From Stratiolaelaps scimitus (Eukaryota > Arthropoda > Arachnida > Mesostigmata > Laelapidae): a stretch of DNA of 64,000 bases. Location of the stretch: NCBI GenBank assembly GCA_019614645.1, contig JABWDB010000011.1, positions 3,831,501 to 3,895,500 of the forward strand. Direction: 5' to 3'. The translations under genes and the position numbers were made by a program. Shown here piece by piece: positions 13,895 through 26,118 of this stretch (positions within the stretch are counted from its first letter, which is position 1; every line of letters begins with the position of its first letter). The notes under the pieces were generated by a model. The model saw only the letters and a program-made list of their open reading frames with translations. It searched no databases and had not been told where the DNA came from.

Positions 13895-16800
13895 GTCTGC
13901 TCAAAGGACACTAATGGTAGCGGCGGCAGTCGTTGCCCTGCCCCCATCGGATACCGTCACTCTGGCCGCGAACTCGATCCCATCCTATGCTGGCTCCTTT
14001 TCCCGTTGGTATATAGCGTTTTATGGTCGTCGCCAGCCGCTGTTGGTGGAAACGAACGCCGGTCCAGCCGCGCCCAGCTCATGGCGGATCATCCAGTGTG
14101 AGCTGATCTCAACGGCGGCCGCGTCAACGGCCCCGACCGATGCAGCTCGACCGACCATCCCGGCCGATGGTTGAACCAGCCGCTGCGCGACTACCGTCGG
14201 CGAGGGCAGCGATTAGTGCCGAGCGCTGGCCTTTACCATGATGGCTACAGCGCTGATCAACCGGCGAGGCGAGGAGATTAATGAATCGCGCAAATGTCGC
14301 GAATGACCCTAACAAATGCAACTGTGCCGGTTAACTGCCGCCGAGTCCCTGCCGTTCTCAGCTCGGCCACGTTCGAATACTGCCAGCTATAAAAGGCGAA
14401 AAAAAAAATAACCCTACCAGAAGTGTCCCCGTGTCGTTATCGCATCCTGTTGGGGACGGACGAGTCGCGACAGTGAGCGACATTCGATCTTGAACGTCGT
14501 CGACCAGACGCTGGGAGTGCACTTCCACCGAGGCTATAGCATATAGCGCTCTCCCTCCGTCTCGGCGGCCAGCGTCGTCTAAGAGACGCTGACCTCTAGG
14601 CTATATCGATCAAATGCCGACACACACACGCAATTTGCCTGCGGTGGAAAATGCTCAAAGGTGGCAGCGTTCGACAAAGCACATGTTGATGATGATGATG
14701 ATGCGTTGATGATGGCCAATCCGCTGCGTGATTGGATACGTCCACAAATGAACCTTTCAGGGTCATTTCCTGTCGCCTCCTATTTATTCCCTCATTAAAA
14801 GGCATAGCATGCTGGCCCCTTTTCCTCCTCGCCAAATGCTTCCTTCCTCCCCGGTGTCTGCCGTTGGTTTTTCACCCACGTTTACGATGTTTCGATAAAG
14901 GAAACAGTTTCGCGAGCTGGCGAAACGGGCGTGTTCAGCATTAGGTTGTTGTTGTTGTTGTTTCTACTGTTCGATCTTCGTCGCCGTGAGAGTGTATTTC
15001 GATTAATTGGCAACAAAAAACATTGGCAGAAATTAGCAGAACTCCGACGCGGATACTGCAGTGAGGGATTGTTGCAGCAGGTGTGTGGCTTGTGTGCGTA
15101 CACTGGGGACTCTCACGCATTGGTGATAATGACACTATGAGAATACTAGGTCTGCCAGCTATGGCTCACTAATCAAGAGATCAACGTCGAGGACAGATCC
15201 GCTGCTGGATACAACTAAGAAGTTAGCCGCACGTTAGCTTTCCAAGCGGAAGCAAACTTGAGTAATTAAAGAAGACATACGCTATAAAATGCTGCTCAAA
15301 GCCCCTTTTTGTTCCGAGTAGTTCCTAAATATACACAGCAGGATTTTCATAGAACGGAAAATCACCAGCTTAAAGCAGACCCGATGTCAAATGGTGATCA
15401 TCATTGTTGCGGCATTTTCAACGCGAATTTCGCTAGAAAAAACGAGAATGCCTGCACCATAATACATGGAACATCAGGACAATACATGGAACATCTATCT
15501 GTCTGAAGAACTTCAGATCACATCGAAATATTCCTGATCTAGATAAGGCAATAGACAGAGTCACATTGTATGTATTCCTAGAACTAACTGTGGCCACGAC
15601 TTCTGCGAACGATGTAACTCCCAACCAGCGGCCGAGACACATAGTAGTAACTTGGGTCTTTCATCCGAAACGTTGCAAAGTCCACCGAATCTCATCGTCC
15701 GTCATCGTCTGCCGTCGCACTTCGGCACAAAGAGTCGGCGTTTGTGCCACCTTCTAATGCACAGGGATGCATTACATCATATGATGCTATTTCTGCTCAT
15801 CACCTATCTATTCCTCGTCGTGGTGGTCTTCATCTCTCGTCAATTTCGTTCTTCATCAACCCGAAAATATCTGCTGAGTCATCGGCTCCCTCCCGAAGCC
15901 GAGTGCACCGCGTTTGCGGATAACCCCTCCCCGAAGGTCCACGGTGAGGAGTCGGTTGTGTTCTGCTCGATGCGCTGCGCCTCGTGTCCATTCTCATCGT
16001 GATGTCACGTGTAGTTAAGCTGGGGCAGACAGAACAGAGGAGGGCATCGATGGTCCTGCCTTAAGGCCCAGTCCTCGAGTGAGTCCATCAGTTGCCTCGA
16101 GTGGCCTCGAAAGGAACTCCCAGCTCCAGTGTTACCTCTCCTTTCATTTCTCTCTCTCTCTCCCCCTCTGCCTTACAGTTCCTCTACTCACATAGTACCA
16201 CCCCCAGACGCGTCACCGTCGCCGTCCTGCAAACAGCCGCGCCGACCGGGACAGCTCACGGACCGTGACCCCTCTGGATAGAATATCAATCATCGCTCGT
16301 CACACCGGTGCCTTAATCATCGGCGGCCACTTCGGCAAGCTGTCACCCTCCCCCCCCTTCATCACACCGGCAGAGAATACGCGGCTCAGCTGGCTCGATA
16401 CAAATCGACCGAACCAAAACGGTCGTCGACGCTTGAAGCACACATCAGCTCCTGCTGCTGTGTCCGCCTTCGTGCTTATCATCGTGTTCGCATCGCTTAC
16501 CAATTTGTCATGGCGTCGAATGGACGACCGCCACTGATCAGCTGCTGACCGCACCCAACGCATATGCTACAATGTTGCCTCTCGTTTGTTGACCGGCCGC
16601 AACGTCGGTCGCTGTCTGTCCGTTAGCTCTGCCGCTGTTGTTGGCTTTGCCCAAAGTTCCGTGCAGTCCAACGGGCCAGTTGGATGTAACAGCTGTCAGT
16701 TGTTGGATTGGCCACAGCAGCCGCCTGCATGGCAACCTTGTCCAGCTTCGCCTCCCGGAATCGAGCACTGCCATTGTACGTACATATAGCATTGTGCACT

Positions 16801-19335
16801 GCACTGTCAATCAGTCACGGGTCAGGTTAGTTGGTTGGGAATGTGTGTGTGTGTATATATATGCATGTATGGGTGCATGTTGCAGTATCCAGCCTCTCAA
16901 CGCTCTCTACCGGTATCGGCGTGCAGCCGAAACGGGTATAAACTTCTAACGCGCGGCCGCTATCTCTCATCAGGCCAGTCACTGCGTCGCCAGCAAACTT
17001 CTCACGCAACGTCTTAGCAAGAGCAAGCAAGCAAACCAACGAACCAACCCGATGGCCGCTGCCCCAGCTACCTGCAGGTCGACGATAGCGTCACCCGATG
17101 CAGTGGGACGCTTCTTGTTTGCCACGAGCTTAACCCGGCAGAGCAGAGCGGACGAGGAGGCGGGAGCGAGCTCAAGCTAATGGCGCGTCCAGGGCAAATT
17201 CGCCAACTGCGGCATTCGGCGGCCGCCACGACAAAATTCGCTTCCCCCCATTCGGGTGTCGGTCGGTACGCTTCGATGGCGATTGTCGTCATCGACCCTG
17301 CTCATCAATTGCCTCGGGCGTTGCCTACAGCGCGACAGGCATAGAGCAACGTTGGTGTCGACGGCTGGCTGTACGGGGCCAGCCGGTGAGGCGGCGGACG
17401 ATAACGAAAGAAACAAAAAAATATCTAAACGCACTGAACTAACTAATAGCTACATATACGAATGGACGGCACGCAGTGACTTGCGCCGGCCTTCCTCAAT
17501 GCAGCCTGCCGGCCGGCCGGGACCTTGGTTGTGGGACCGCTGACGTCGACGAGCCCCGAGCGGCGAATATCAGTAGCGCAGCAGAACAAGACGAAAAGCG
17601 ACGCAAGCCGCCAACGGTCAGCAACTGCCGGGGATGTTCGCCGCGCCACAGAACGAACGCAAAAGGATCACCGCTGTGATTCGCTCACCGCTGTGGTGAA
17701 TTGTCCGCTGCGGTTATCGTTGTTATTGTTGCTGCTGCTGCTGCTGCGGCGGTGGTTGCTGCTGCTGCTGCCCGCCAAAAGTCCGCGCACGCACCGCGGG
17801 CAGGCAGGCAGGCTGGCTATTATTGAGGGCGACCGGTTGAATAAACGTATCATGGGCTCGGGCTGGCGGCGGCCGCCACCAGTCGGTGACGAAAACACAG
17901 CACAGCGACGATACGCGTCACTGCTGCAGATGGATAATATCTCTCTCTCTCGCTAGAATGCTCGCTTGCTTGCTTGCTTGCCTTGCTCTGCTCTTGGGGT
18001 AGCTGCGGGCTGATGCCGAACGGCTGCAGCCGATAACAGTGGCTGCAGCCCCCATTGCGCTGTTCGGTAGCCGTTTGGTGACCACCGCTACCAACTTGGC
18101 TCGTGGCTATAGTACACACTATAGATAATGGTTGCGTTTCGAGCTGCCGGTTGTGTACACATCGATTTGTACACGTCCGAGATGCACCGAGACGGCTGCA
18201 TCCCAAGAAGGAGGAGAACATGAGATATAACACCCGGGGACGGGAGCGAGCGAGCGAGCGAGCGAGATCGTTGTTGGGCATTGTTTTCAAGTTGCCAGGA
18301 CAAAAACAGTACAAACAGCCGTGATTCTTCCCCGGCTCGAAGAATCAGCTCAGTCCGTCGGCTTGAGAAGCAGCGACAATTTCAATCGTTGACAAACAAG
18401 CGTTGGCAGAACGATGATACCACGAGAGGAGCCACGGCGGGAAGTGCGAATCGTAAAAGACACAGCTGGCTCCCGTCAGCGTCATGTGTTTGTGTGTCTG
18501 TGTGTGTGGACCGGGTTGCGATCGATTTGCTCGGAAAGCAGATACGCGTTGAGGCAGGCAGGCAAGCAAGCAGCGGGGGCAAAACGAATTGTCGACTTGG
18601 CTGGGTGGCCTACCAACTCGTTAACTTACTTGTCGACTCGGTTAAGGGATCGCGTCGATGAAAAGGATCGAGATATATGTGTATATATATATATATATAT
18701 ACTATATTTAGAGGGAGAGAAGAGATAGAGAGGGGGGACGCTCGTAGCGTTGGGCTCTTTTTGTGATATAATGACGGGAGGGTCGGTGGCGAATGACAAT
18801 TGCGGTTCGCCCGATGCTTTGTTGACTTCGTTGTCGATTGTGCTTCGATTGTTGCTCAATTGAAATTGGTTGCGGGCCTGTGCCGCTTGTGGTGATGTTG
18901 TACAGGTGCAATTTCATGAGAGGGTTTTCGTATGTCAAGCACATTCAGCTAGCTAGCAGCGTCGTCGTGACCCGGCCGCGCTTCACTATATTGTACTGCG
19001 ACGATATTATGTATTATATATATATATGTATAAATATATTTTTATAGATCGTGTGCACAAGGTGACACATTTGGAAAACAACAACAACAACAATAGTTTT
19101 AGCATAGTGCAGTTCGGACCTTGAGCAAATGAATGACTTCATCTTGTTCGTACATATTGACTAGATAACAGCTGCGACGTCGGGAAACATCGATGTCAAA
19201 TATTCTCTCTCTCTTTCCCGTGTCTCCTTTGATGTCAACCATTGTGTTCTGCCTTGTACCTGTTCATGACGAGAAATACCTTCGATGCTGACGATAATAA
19301 ATGAGACAAATCAGTTAATCGACACTATGTTGTGC

Positions 19336-19372
<37 letters not shown>

Positions 19373-20547
19373 GTAAGCGTGTGTTTGTGCTAGGCCACTT
19401 AGGCTAGGTTCGGGAGGTTCCAGGATTTGATATTTGTGTGATTTGTTCTTTTTTGAGAAAACAACATCCCTTGACAACTGACATTGCATTGTTCAAACGG
19501 CTACAGTCGCCGCTCGACGAATCAATGCTGTTCTATATGTAGCCTTTCTATAGCCATAAATCATCACGGCACAATAGTGGCATGCATATCTCCTGTCTCG
19601 TCGTCGCACGCAGCGAACTTCTAACGTTAGACTGCCGTAATGCCTCGACGCTTGGCGCAAACAAGCGTTTTTGAGTCGTCCTCCACTTCAACTGTACAAA
19701 AAAGACACCACATCAGCACGCGACAGACGGATAGATCTAGCCAGATACATACGCAAACAAACAAACTGTTGGTACAACATTTCACGACCACTGATGATTT
19801 TTGCAAATGACATCGTAACTTGTTCGATTGTGGCTACTAATAATAGAAGATTTCGTATGACGACAGCGGCGTCGACGTGATTTTGTAGGTTTCTGTAACG
19901 GCCGGCGAGAAGGTTCTGGGTGCGAGGTTCGGACGTGTTGGGCGCGAACAACATCCAATTTTCTGCCAGTTGGCTGAGAGCCAATGAAACGTCCAGATAA
20001 TGGATCTCCCACAGGTGGAGCAGTTTCAAACCCGGATCGAAAACAGCACACAGAGAAATGAGCACAGCTTGTTGTGATCAGCGGTCAGGGGGGGACGGGT
20101 GGAGTTGTCATCGTCCGCATCGAAGCCTGCGGCGCCCCCTCATGCCGATTCGACGGCGATACACGGGAGCCATTGTCTCTATCGCTACAAAGGTTTGTGG
20201 GTCACCGCTTCTCCACCTTCGGCGGGCAGCTGTGCCGAGGCTCACTGTTACGCAGCGCTTTAGCTAAACAGCCTTTTCCACCGCATACGCCTAACGGTAA
20301 ATGACGCCACGTAAATGGGTTCTATACGTGTCCAGTTAAGCTTGGCCTAAACGATGGTCACGCGGACACACGTAACAATAGTAATAATAATAATAGTAAT
20401 ACTACAGTAATAGTGATAACATCATGTTGTTTCAGACTGACACAAAATAATCAAAAGTTCTACGAAAGACATCGATAAAACGCATAACCCACTGTTGTTC
20501 TGTGTAAAAGAGGCCCTGCACGTTCACTGCTGGTGGAATCAAAATTA

Positions 20548-20560
<13 letters not shown>
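10283..20560. other. gene-free stretch with microsatellites
   Basis: No established gene. It contains (GA)n at about 13866-13891, a GAGC-type tetranucleotide run near 18247-18266, (TA)n at about 18677-18700 and 19342-19371, and scattered GCT/GAC triplet runs. A candidate spliced exon at 16179-16281 and an 81-aa frame at 15757-16002 with one hydrophobic segment are weak and discussed elsewhere. Confidence 0.6.
19342..19371. repeat. (TA)n microsatellite
   Basis: TA tract of about 30 bp with no associated arms or coding frame. Confidence 0.93.

Positions 20561-20620
<60 letters not shown>
20561..20620. repeat. (TA)30 microsatellite
   Basis: A CT-rich run passes into an uninterrupted AT tract of about 60 bp. 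It is followed directly by the palindrome at 20622-20669. Confidence 0.96.
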
Positions 20621-20621
<1 letters not shown>

Positions 20622-20625
<4 letters not shown>

Positions 20626-20669
20626 TCTCTGCTAGACATATATATATATATATATATAGCAGAGACGTT
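20622..20669. repeat. TA-cored palindrome
   Basis: Twelve-base arms with one mismatch (TCTCTGCT against AGCAGAGA at the core) enclose a (TA)n tract. It lies next to the long TA tract at 20561-20620. Confidence 0.8.
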
Positions 20670-21389
20670 CATATCTCGCTGATGCTAAGATAGCATCATT
20701 GTTACGAAGGCACGCAAGAGCGCGAAAGAGAGAGAGAGAGGGGGGGTACAAGTGAATCCGAACTGCGGCCGTATCATCATAACATTTCAACGAGCAACGA
20801 TAGCATATATATCATAAATATAATAAAATAGTATCAACGCATCATAAGAAATAAATGGCGATGTTTCAGCAGGGATTTCAGCCAACGGGATATTCACTGT
20901 GTGCGGCTCGGACATATACAAGCACCACACACACGCACACACGCTCAGCCAGTATTCCCCACACCCACGAGGACATTTCACAGTGCGGTTCGCCGACCCC
21001 CATTCGCACTGGTCTCATCCAGTGGCCTTGCATCGTTCGAATGCCACTTTTCTGTCCAACCATTCCGTCAGCAGCAGTTGATGATCATATGCAGTATCTC
21101 ACACACACACACACGACCCAGTCAATGGTTCGTCTACTTGTCAGCTCTCGAGCTGGAGTATTACCCCCCCGGCCACCACCACCAAACGTATGGTGGTGCT
21201 GGTGGTATGTTACGTTAGGCGGCACCACACAGTGATGCATACAGTCGTATACAACGACGATATGTTCCGTTATTGATCTTATTAGCCAAGAAGAGCGCCG
21301 ATCGATCGATTTCCCTGCTCGTTGTTGATCTGGCCGTCCTGCCCCGCCGGCGCAGTCGCGTCGTTGTCGTCGTTGCGCGGACGAAGCCG

Positions 21390-21392
<3 letters not shown>

Positions 21393-21429
<37 letters not shown>
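21393..21429. repeat. (TA)n microsatellite
   Basis: TA tract of about 37 bp that yields Tyr-Ile repeat frames on both strands. Confidence 0.95.
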
Positions 21430-21432
<3 letters not shown>

Positions 21433-23563
21433 CACTGTTCACTGTTGTAACCATAGTGTTCTATAGTATTGTAACTGTTGAATCTCTAGAATCGCGTTAC
21501 GGCGCTATTTAGTAGTGATAATAGTAGCTGTGGCATTTGTTACCACCCTGCTCACGGCAATATCATAATCGCACGTGTATAAATTCGATGTAATTACTGC
21601 TATGTGTAGTTGGCAATTTCACACGAGCGACGCGCACACACATGATTAGGACAGACTCATGGACAGGCAAACAGACAGACCGATCCTAATGATACCAATG
21701 CGGTCGCAAATTGCACTGCGCCGCTGGTGGTCGACTGGCGTTTCCGAACCCCGACGGTTATATAACATCACACATTATATATATATATATTAGTTCGCAT
21801 TCGAGTATTATAAACGACAGCTGGTGGAATAATAATAATAATAATTACTCAACGAACTATCACCACCAGTTGCCCGCCGCCATAGCAGTTATCAGCATCA
21901 GCTTCTGCGCGGGCTCGACCCCGCCGCCTTGCCCGGCCTCGGCAGCCATTGCAATACCAGCAGCAGCAGCAACGACAATAACAACAACCATAGCAGGACA
22001 TACTCTCGCTCGGATATATTTCTGTCCTGGCATGGCGCTGTTGTTCATTCAATGAACATCGGTCGGTCTGTTCGTCTGGGTTTTGCGTCCACTCACTGGG
22101 TTTGGAGGGCCACGAAAGGCGACGCGGCGGCGAAGCTCGCGAAGCCCGCCAATGAAGCCAACACGGACGGCCAAGATCCGTTCTGCGGCTCGGCGAAGCC
22201 AACATTTACAGCTACTACGACGACGACAACAACAACAACAGCAACAGCAGCGGACGGTTGCAGCAACGAACCCTTCCGAAACTGTTGTTGTTGCTCGCCG
22301 CCGCCGCCTCCTGGGTACCCCCCTCCCCTCCCTGTCTAACTGACTGCGTAGCTCTTTGCATCTCTGCGTGTGTCTGCGTGCTGGCCGTTGTTCGCGTCGA
22401 CGGCTGCTGTTTTCTGGAGCCGTCGCGGCCTTCTCGCGACGGCTTGCTGCTGCGACTTTACGTCCGTGCACGCATTGGCCGGTGGTGCTGTCGGCCGGTG
22501 ATAACATTGCCGTTGTGCTCTGACAGAGTAATTCGTTTTGCCAAATGGAACTTGTTGTGGGGGCCGGAGCTCTGGGACACGCTACGGCCGCGCAACGCCG
22601 GTAGCCGCAAAGCAAGTGGCTGCTTGAAATCAGCTAATAGTAGTAGTAGTAGTAGTAATAGGCGAATTCGGCCGCGAATTCATTGGACAGAGGAGGCGAC
22701 GGCGGCGGCTGGCTAGATTTCGCCCAGAGAACGATGTTACCGTCGAAGGTTTTGACATTAGTGATAATGTTCACGTTGGTGGCCATACAGTCCGACGTGG
22801 ACGGCATGTTCTCCCTAGCTTTTACTGCCGGACGGCATGCACGAACACAGCAAGATGTGCTCCACACAAAGTACAACAATATTCAAAAAAAGAAACACCT
22901 TAGCGCCGAAAAGCCAAACGTTGCCGGTGTCGTCTGCTATTTTTCGCTTTCTTTGCGTTTACTTCGTTAGTTTTTTTCGCCCGATGCGGCGCATGCCCCC
23001 GGATCGTTCAATCAATCAAAAAACAAAAAAACAAATCGATGGTGACATGTCTCTATCGCTGCTGTTATTCTGCGGCAGTCCCGTGACATGAGATGACACG
23101 ATGATATGATTGCCCACCCATGACCACAATATAGTGTTGTCGGATGTGGTCCACACAGCAGGACCACCGTTCCGCCATTGCGATGTGGACGTCGACGTAA
23201 CACCACGAATATTGCTCTGCTGGCACCACCGCAGCCGCCACCGCCTTTTGGGCACCTTCGAGACGACGGTGTCGCATGAAAAGCGCGCGGCAGAACTCCC
23301 AGAAATCGCTCGATCTATGCAGCAGAGCGGCCGGCTTCCAGCTCTGCATGCTGCGGTCCCCATAGACGGACGATCAGCGCGCCGCACCGAACGCATGGTA
23401 TTATCCAGAAGGACACACCCGTACGAGTGGAAAACATGCCGACGGAATGATGTGTAACGTCGTTGACGTGTTAGTTAGTGCGTTGCTACGATCGTATGTC
23501 TTGGTAACGAACATAATTACCAAAGAAGAAAAGTAAACACAAAACCAAACGCGGTGACACACA

Positions 23564-23636
23564 TCGTCAACAACAACAACAACAACAACAACGACAGCAT
23601 CAACGACAACAATAGCAACAACAACATGAGCATCAG
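23564..23636. repeat. CAA-rich trinucleotide repeat
   Basis: Interrupted CAA/CAG/GAC triplets. On the plus strand one frame reads as polyasparagine, but there is no flanking exon structure, so this looks non-coding. Confidence 0.8.
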
Positions 23637-25604
23637 CAACACGGGCGCATGTACCGTCGAAATTTCTGGGGACAGTTTTAGTAAGGACTGGACAACGGAG
23701 GCAGGTCGACCTTTTGAAAGATCGAGGTGCGAAGGTGGAAGCCGGGGGAACGGTGACCGGTTCCACCGGGCGACCGATCAATCACTCACATTGTGTCAAT
23801 CATGTTTTCTCAGTTTGGCAGATAGAGGGACTGATGAGAAATGCTGTCTGTAGATGATGGGTCGACGCTCCTCAAACAGCGAATGGCGTCCAGCTTGGAC
23901 CTTTGACGGTCGAATACAAAATTCATATACTGAGTGCAGCAAACGGGATATATATTATATATATATATATATATTTTTGGAAGGCGAGTTGTGCTTCTAG
24001 CCTCGCCATTTAGCTGCCAATATTATATATATATATATATATATATACGTACCTCCGCAAAACATTTGCATGACTCACTATACGAATTATATATAATATA
24101 TATCTATAATACACAGTTTAAGCAACGCATTGAGTTCGGAAACGAACCGGACTGTGTTCCTTAATGACCTATACGTAATGACATATACACGGCGGTGTTG
24201 GAATTAAAATACACTTTTCAGTTACTTTATTCAGTCGAATGCTCTCACATGAACTTAATCATATGTCAAAGAAGATAAACACCTCGATCACTTGCATAAT
24301 CCAAGCTTGTCAAGCTGCCAGTTGGCAACATCGGCAGCAGGCACTAATAGCAACATGATGCTCTATCTCATCACCGAGAAGATCTTCCCATTTGACCACA
24401 TAAGGGAGCTAGCCAACAATCGTCCTTTCGATCATTTTTCCGTCGAGCACTTTATCGGTGCCGACCAGTTATCCACGCCAATTTCTCTCTCTCTCTCTCC
24501 ATACTCCCCCCTTCTTCTCTGTGACCCCAAACACGTTTTTCTCTCACTTCGTATCGTGGCAAACACGCACGTGTCTCCACTACGCCGTTTGCGACCATTT
24601 GACTCCAGCCGGCAACAAACTCCTAACGCTCCTGTTTGTTAAAAACGTCGACCTGTGACGCCGAGCAGGGAACGCGGCGGCCGTGTGCGGGGCAGCGCTG
24701 GCAACGCTCACTACTATCCCCTCCAACGTCCATCACTCACAATCTCAGTCGGCGAGCATACACACACAGACAAACGACGTGAGGGCGCGTTTCACCGATA
24801 CGACGAGTTCGCCGGTGGCGAACGATCATCCACTACTGGGAGCATTTGAACGGCGCCGGTGCCTTGGTGATTACGTCGGAGAAGGCGATTTTCTTTGGCT
24901 GAAGGGAGGCGACAACGGGGACGCAGTTCGAATTTACCAGGGTGTGCATCGCGCGAAGTGCGATCGAGTGCCAAAAATATAGAATAGAGATGGACACATC
25001 TGTGGATATAGTCAGCGCGGCGGGGTGCGCTGCTGCCGCTGCTGGCCTGTGACGGCTGCGTGAATCGACCTTTGGCAAGGGTCTCTCTCTCTCTCTCTCT
25101 CTCCTCCCAGCCGCCGAATTCGGTGAGGAGTAGAATCAACGAACGACCGCGGCATCGTTCGCATCGTTGTCAAGCTTGCCATCGCCGCGAAACAACAAAT
25201 GCCACGGTCACCCGAACGTGGATTTGTCGCGCTTCTATATTTTTTCCACACCAATTCATGAGTGTTCTCCCTCCGTGAGTTCGTACCGAGAGGATACCGG
25301 AGATGACAAGGGGAACAGATGATGAGGGAAACAGTACAGAACCTATTCTTTAAACGGTTTTTTTTTTCAATTCGTTCGATATTCCACATGGACAGCCGGC
25401 TGTATCAGCCGAGCTGTGCTCAACATCGACTGTGCGATGATTCGCGCAGTGATCCATCTGCATAATGGGATGGCCAATTGTTTTTTGTTGGTATTTGTCT
25501 CGCTGCACGCCACCACGTAGTGCTTCTCGGCCGGCCGCTGGCGAAGGCGAAACAATCGCGCAGTGCTTGATATCAATCCCTTGGTCAATCAGACAATACA
25601 CGAA

Positions 25605-25687
25605 GAGCAGCAGCAGCAGCAACAACAACAGCAACAATAACAGCAACAATAACAACAATAGCAGCAGCAACAGCAACAACAACAAAG
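25605..25687. repeat. CAG/CAA trinucleotide repeat with TAA interruptions
   Basis: About 80 bp of CAG and CAA triplets interrupted by TAA and TAG triplets, which stop the glutamine frame. The polyserine/asparagine and polyleucine frames of the region are by-products of the repeat, not proteins. Confidence 0.9.
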
Positions 25688-26079
25688 ACTCGTAACAATC
25701 GACACACCTATCACAAGTAGTTTTCAATCAGCCGGACCGCCTCCCCATGTCTCTCTTCCTCGGCGCTGTCCGATCACCGTCAACGCACGGCGGCAGCAAA
25801 GATTCTGATGTTATCTCGCGTGTGTTGCTGCCCTGCAACCAAAAAGGCGCTGCCCCTTCCTGCTCAGATCGGTTACGTTGTCTATAGGTTATTGTTTTTC
25901 CGCGTGTTTCGCGGGCTTTCGGTTGTTTCGATTGTTTTTGGTTTATGTGATTGCTGATTGTTGCTAGCCGGCCTATGTGGACGACCGCGATCAACGCTGC
26001 CGCCGCCGCCGCCGCCGACGCTGAATCTTAATCGAGGTTGTCAGCCAAACTCAAACGCGAGCTGCACGCAAACACACAC

Positions 26080-26118
<39 letters not shown>

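Noticed and set aside
19688..20065. 125-codon minus-strand frame that looks protein-like
   Set aside because: It starts at GTG and a second frame over the same bases looks equally protein-like, so the appearance is not evidence of coding.
25080..25118. CT tract ending CCCAG followed by 12 nt and GTGAGG, a microexon-like arrangement
   Set aside because: A CT microsatellite mimics an acceptor; nothing else supports an exon.
25350..25727. Minus-strand polyleucine frame
   Set aside because: Produced by translating the CAG/CAA repeat; no flanking coding evidence.
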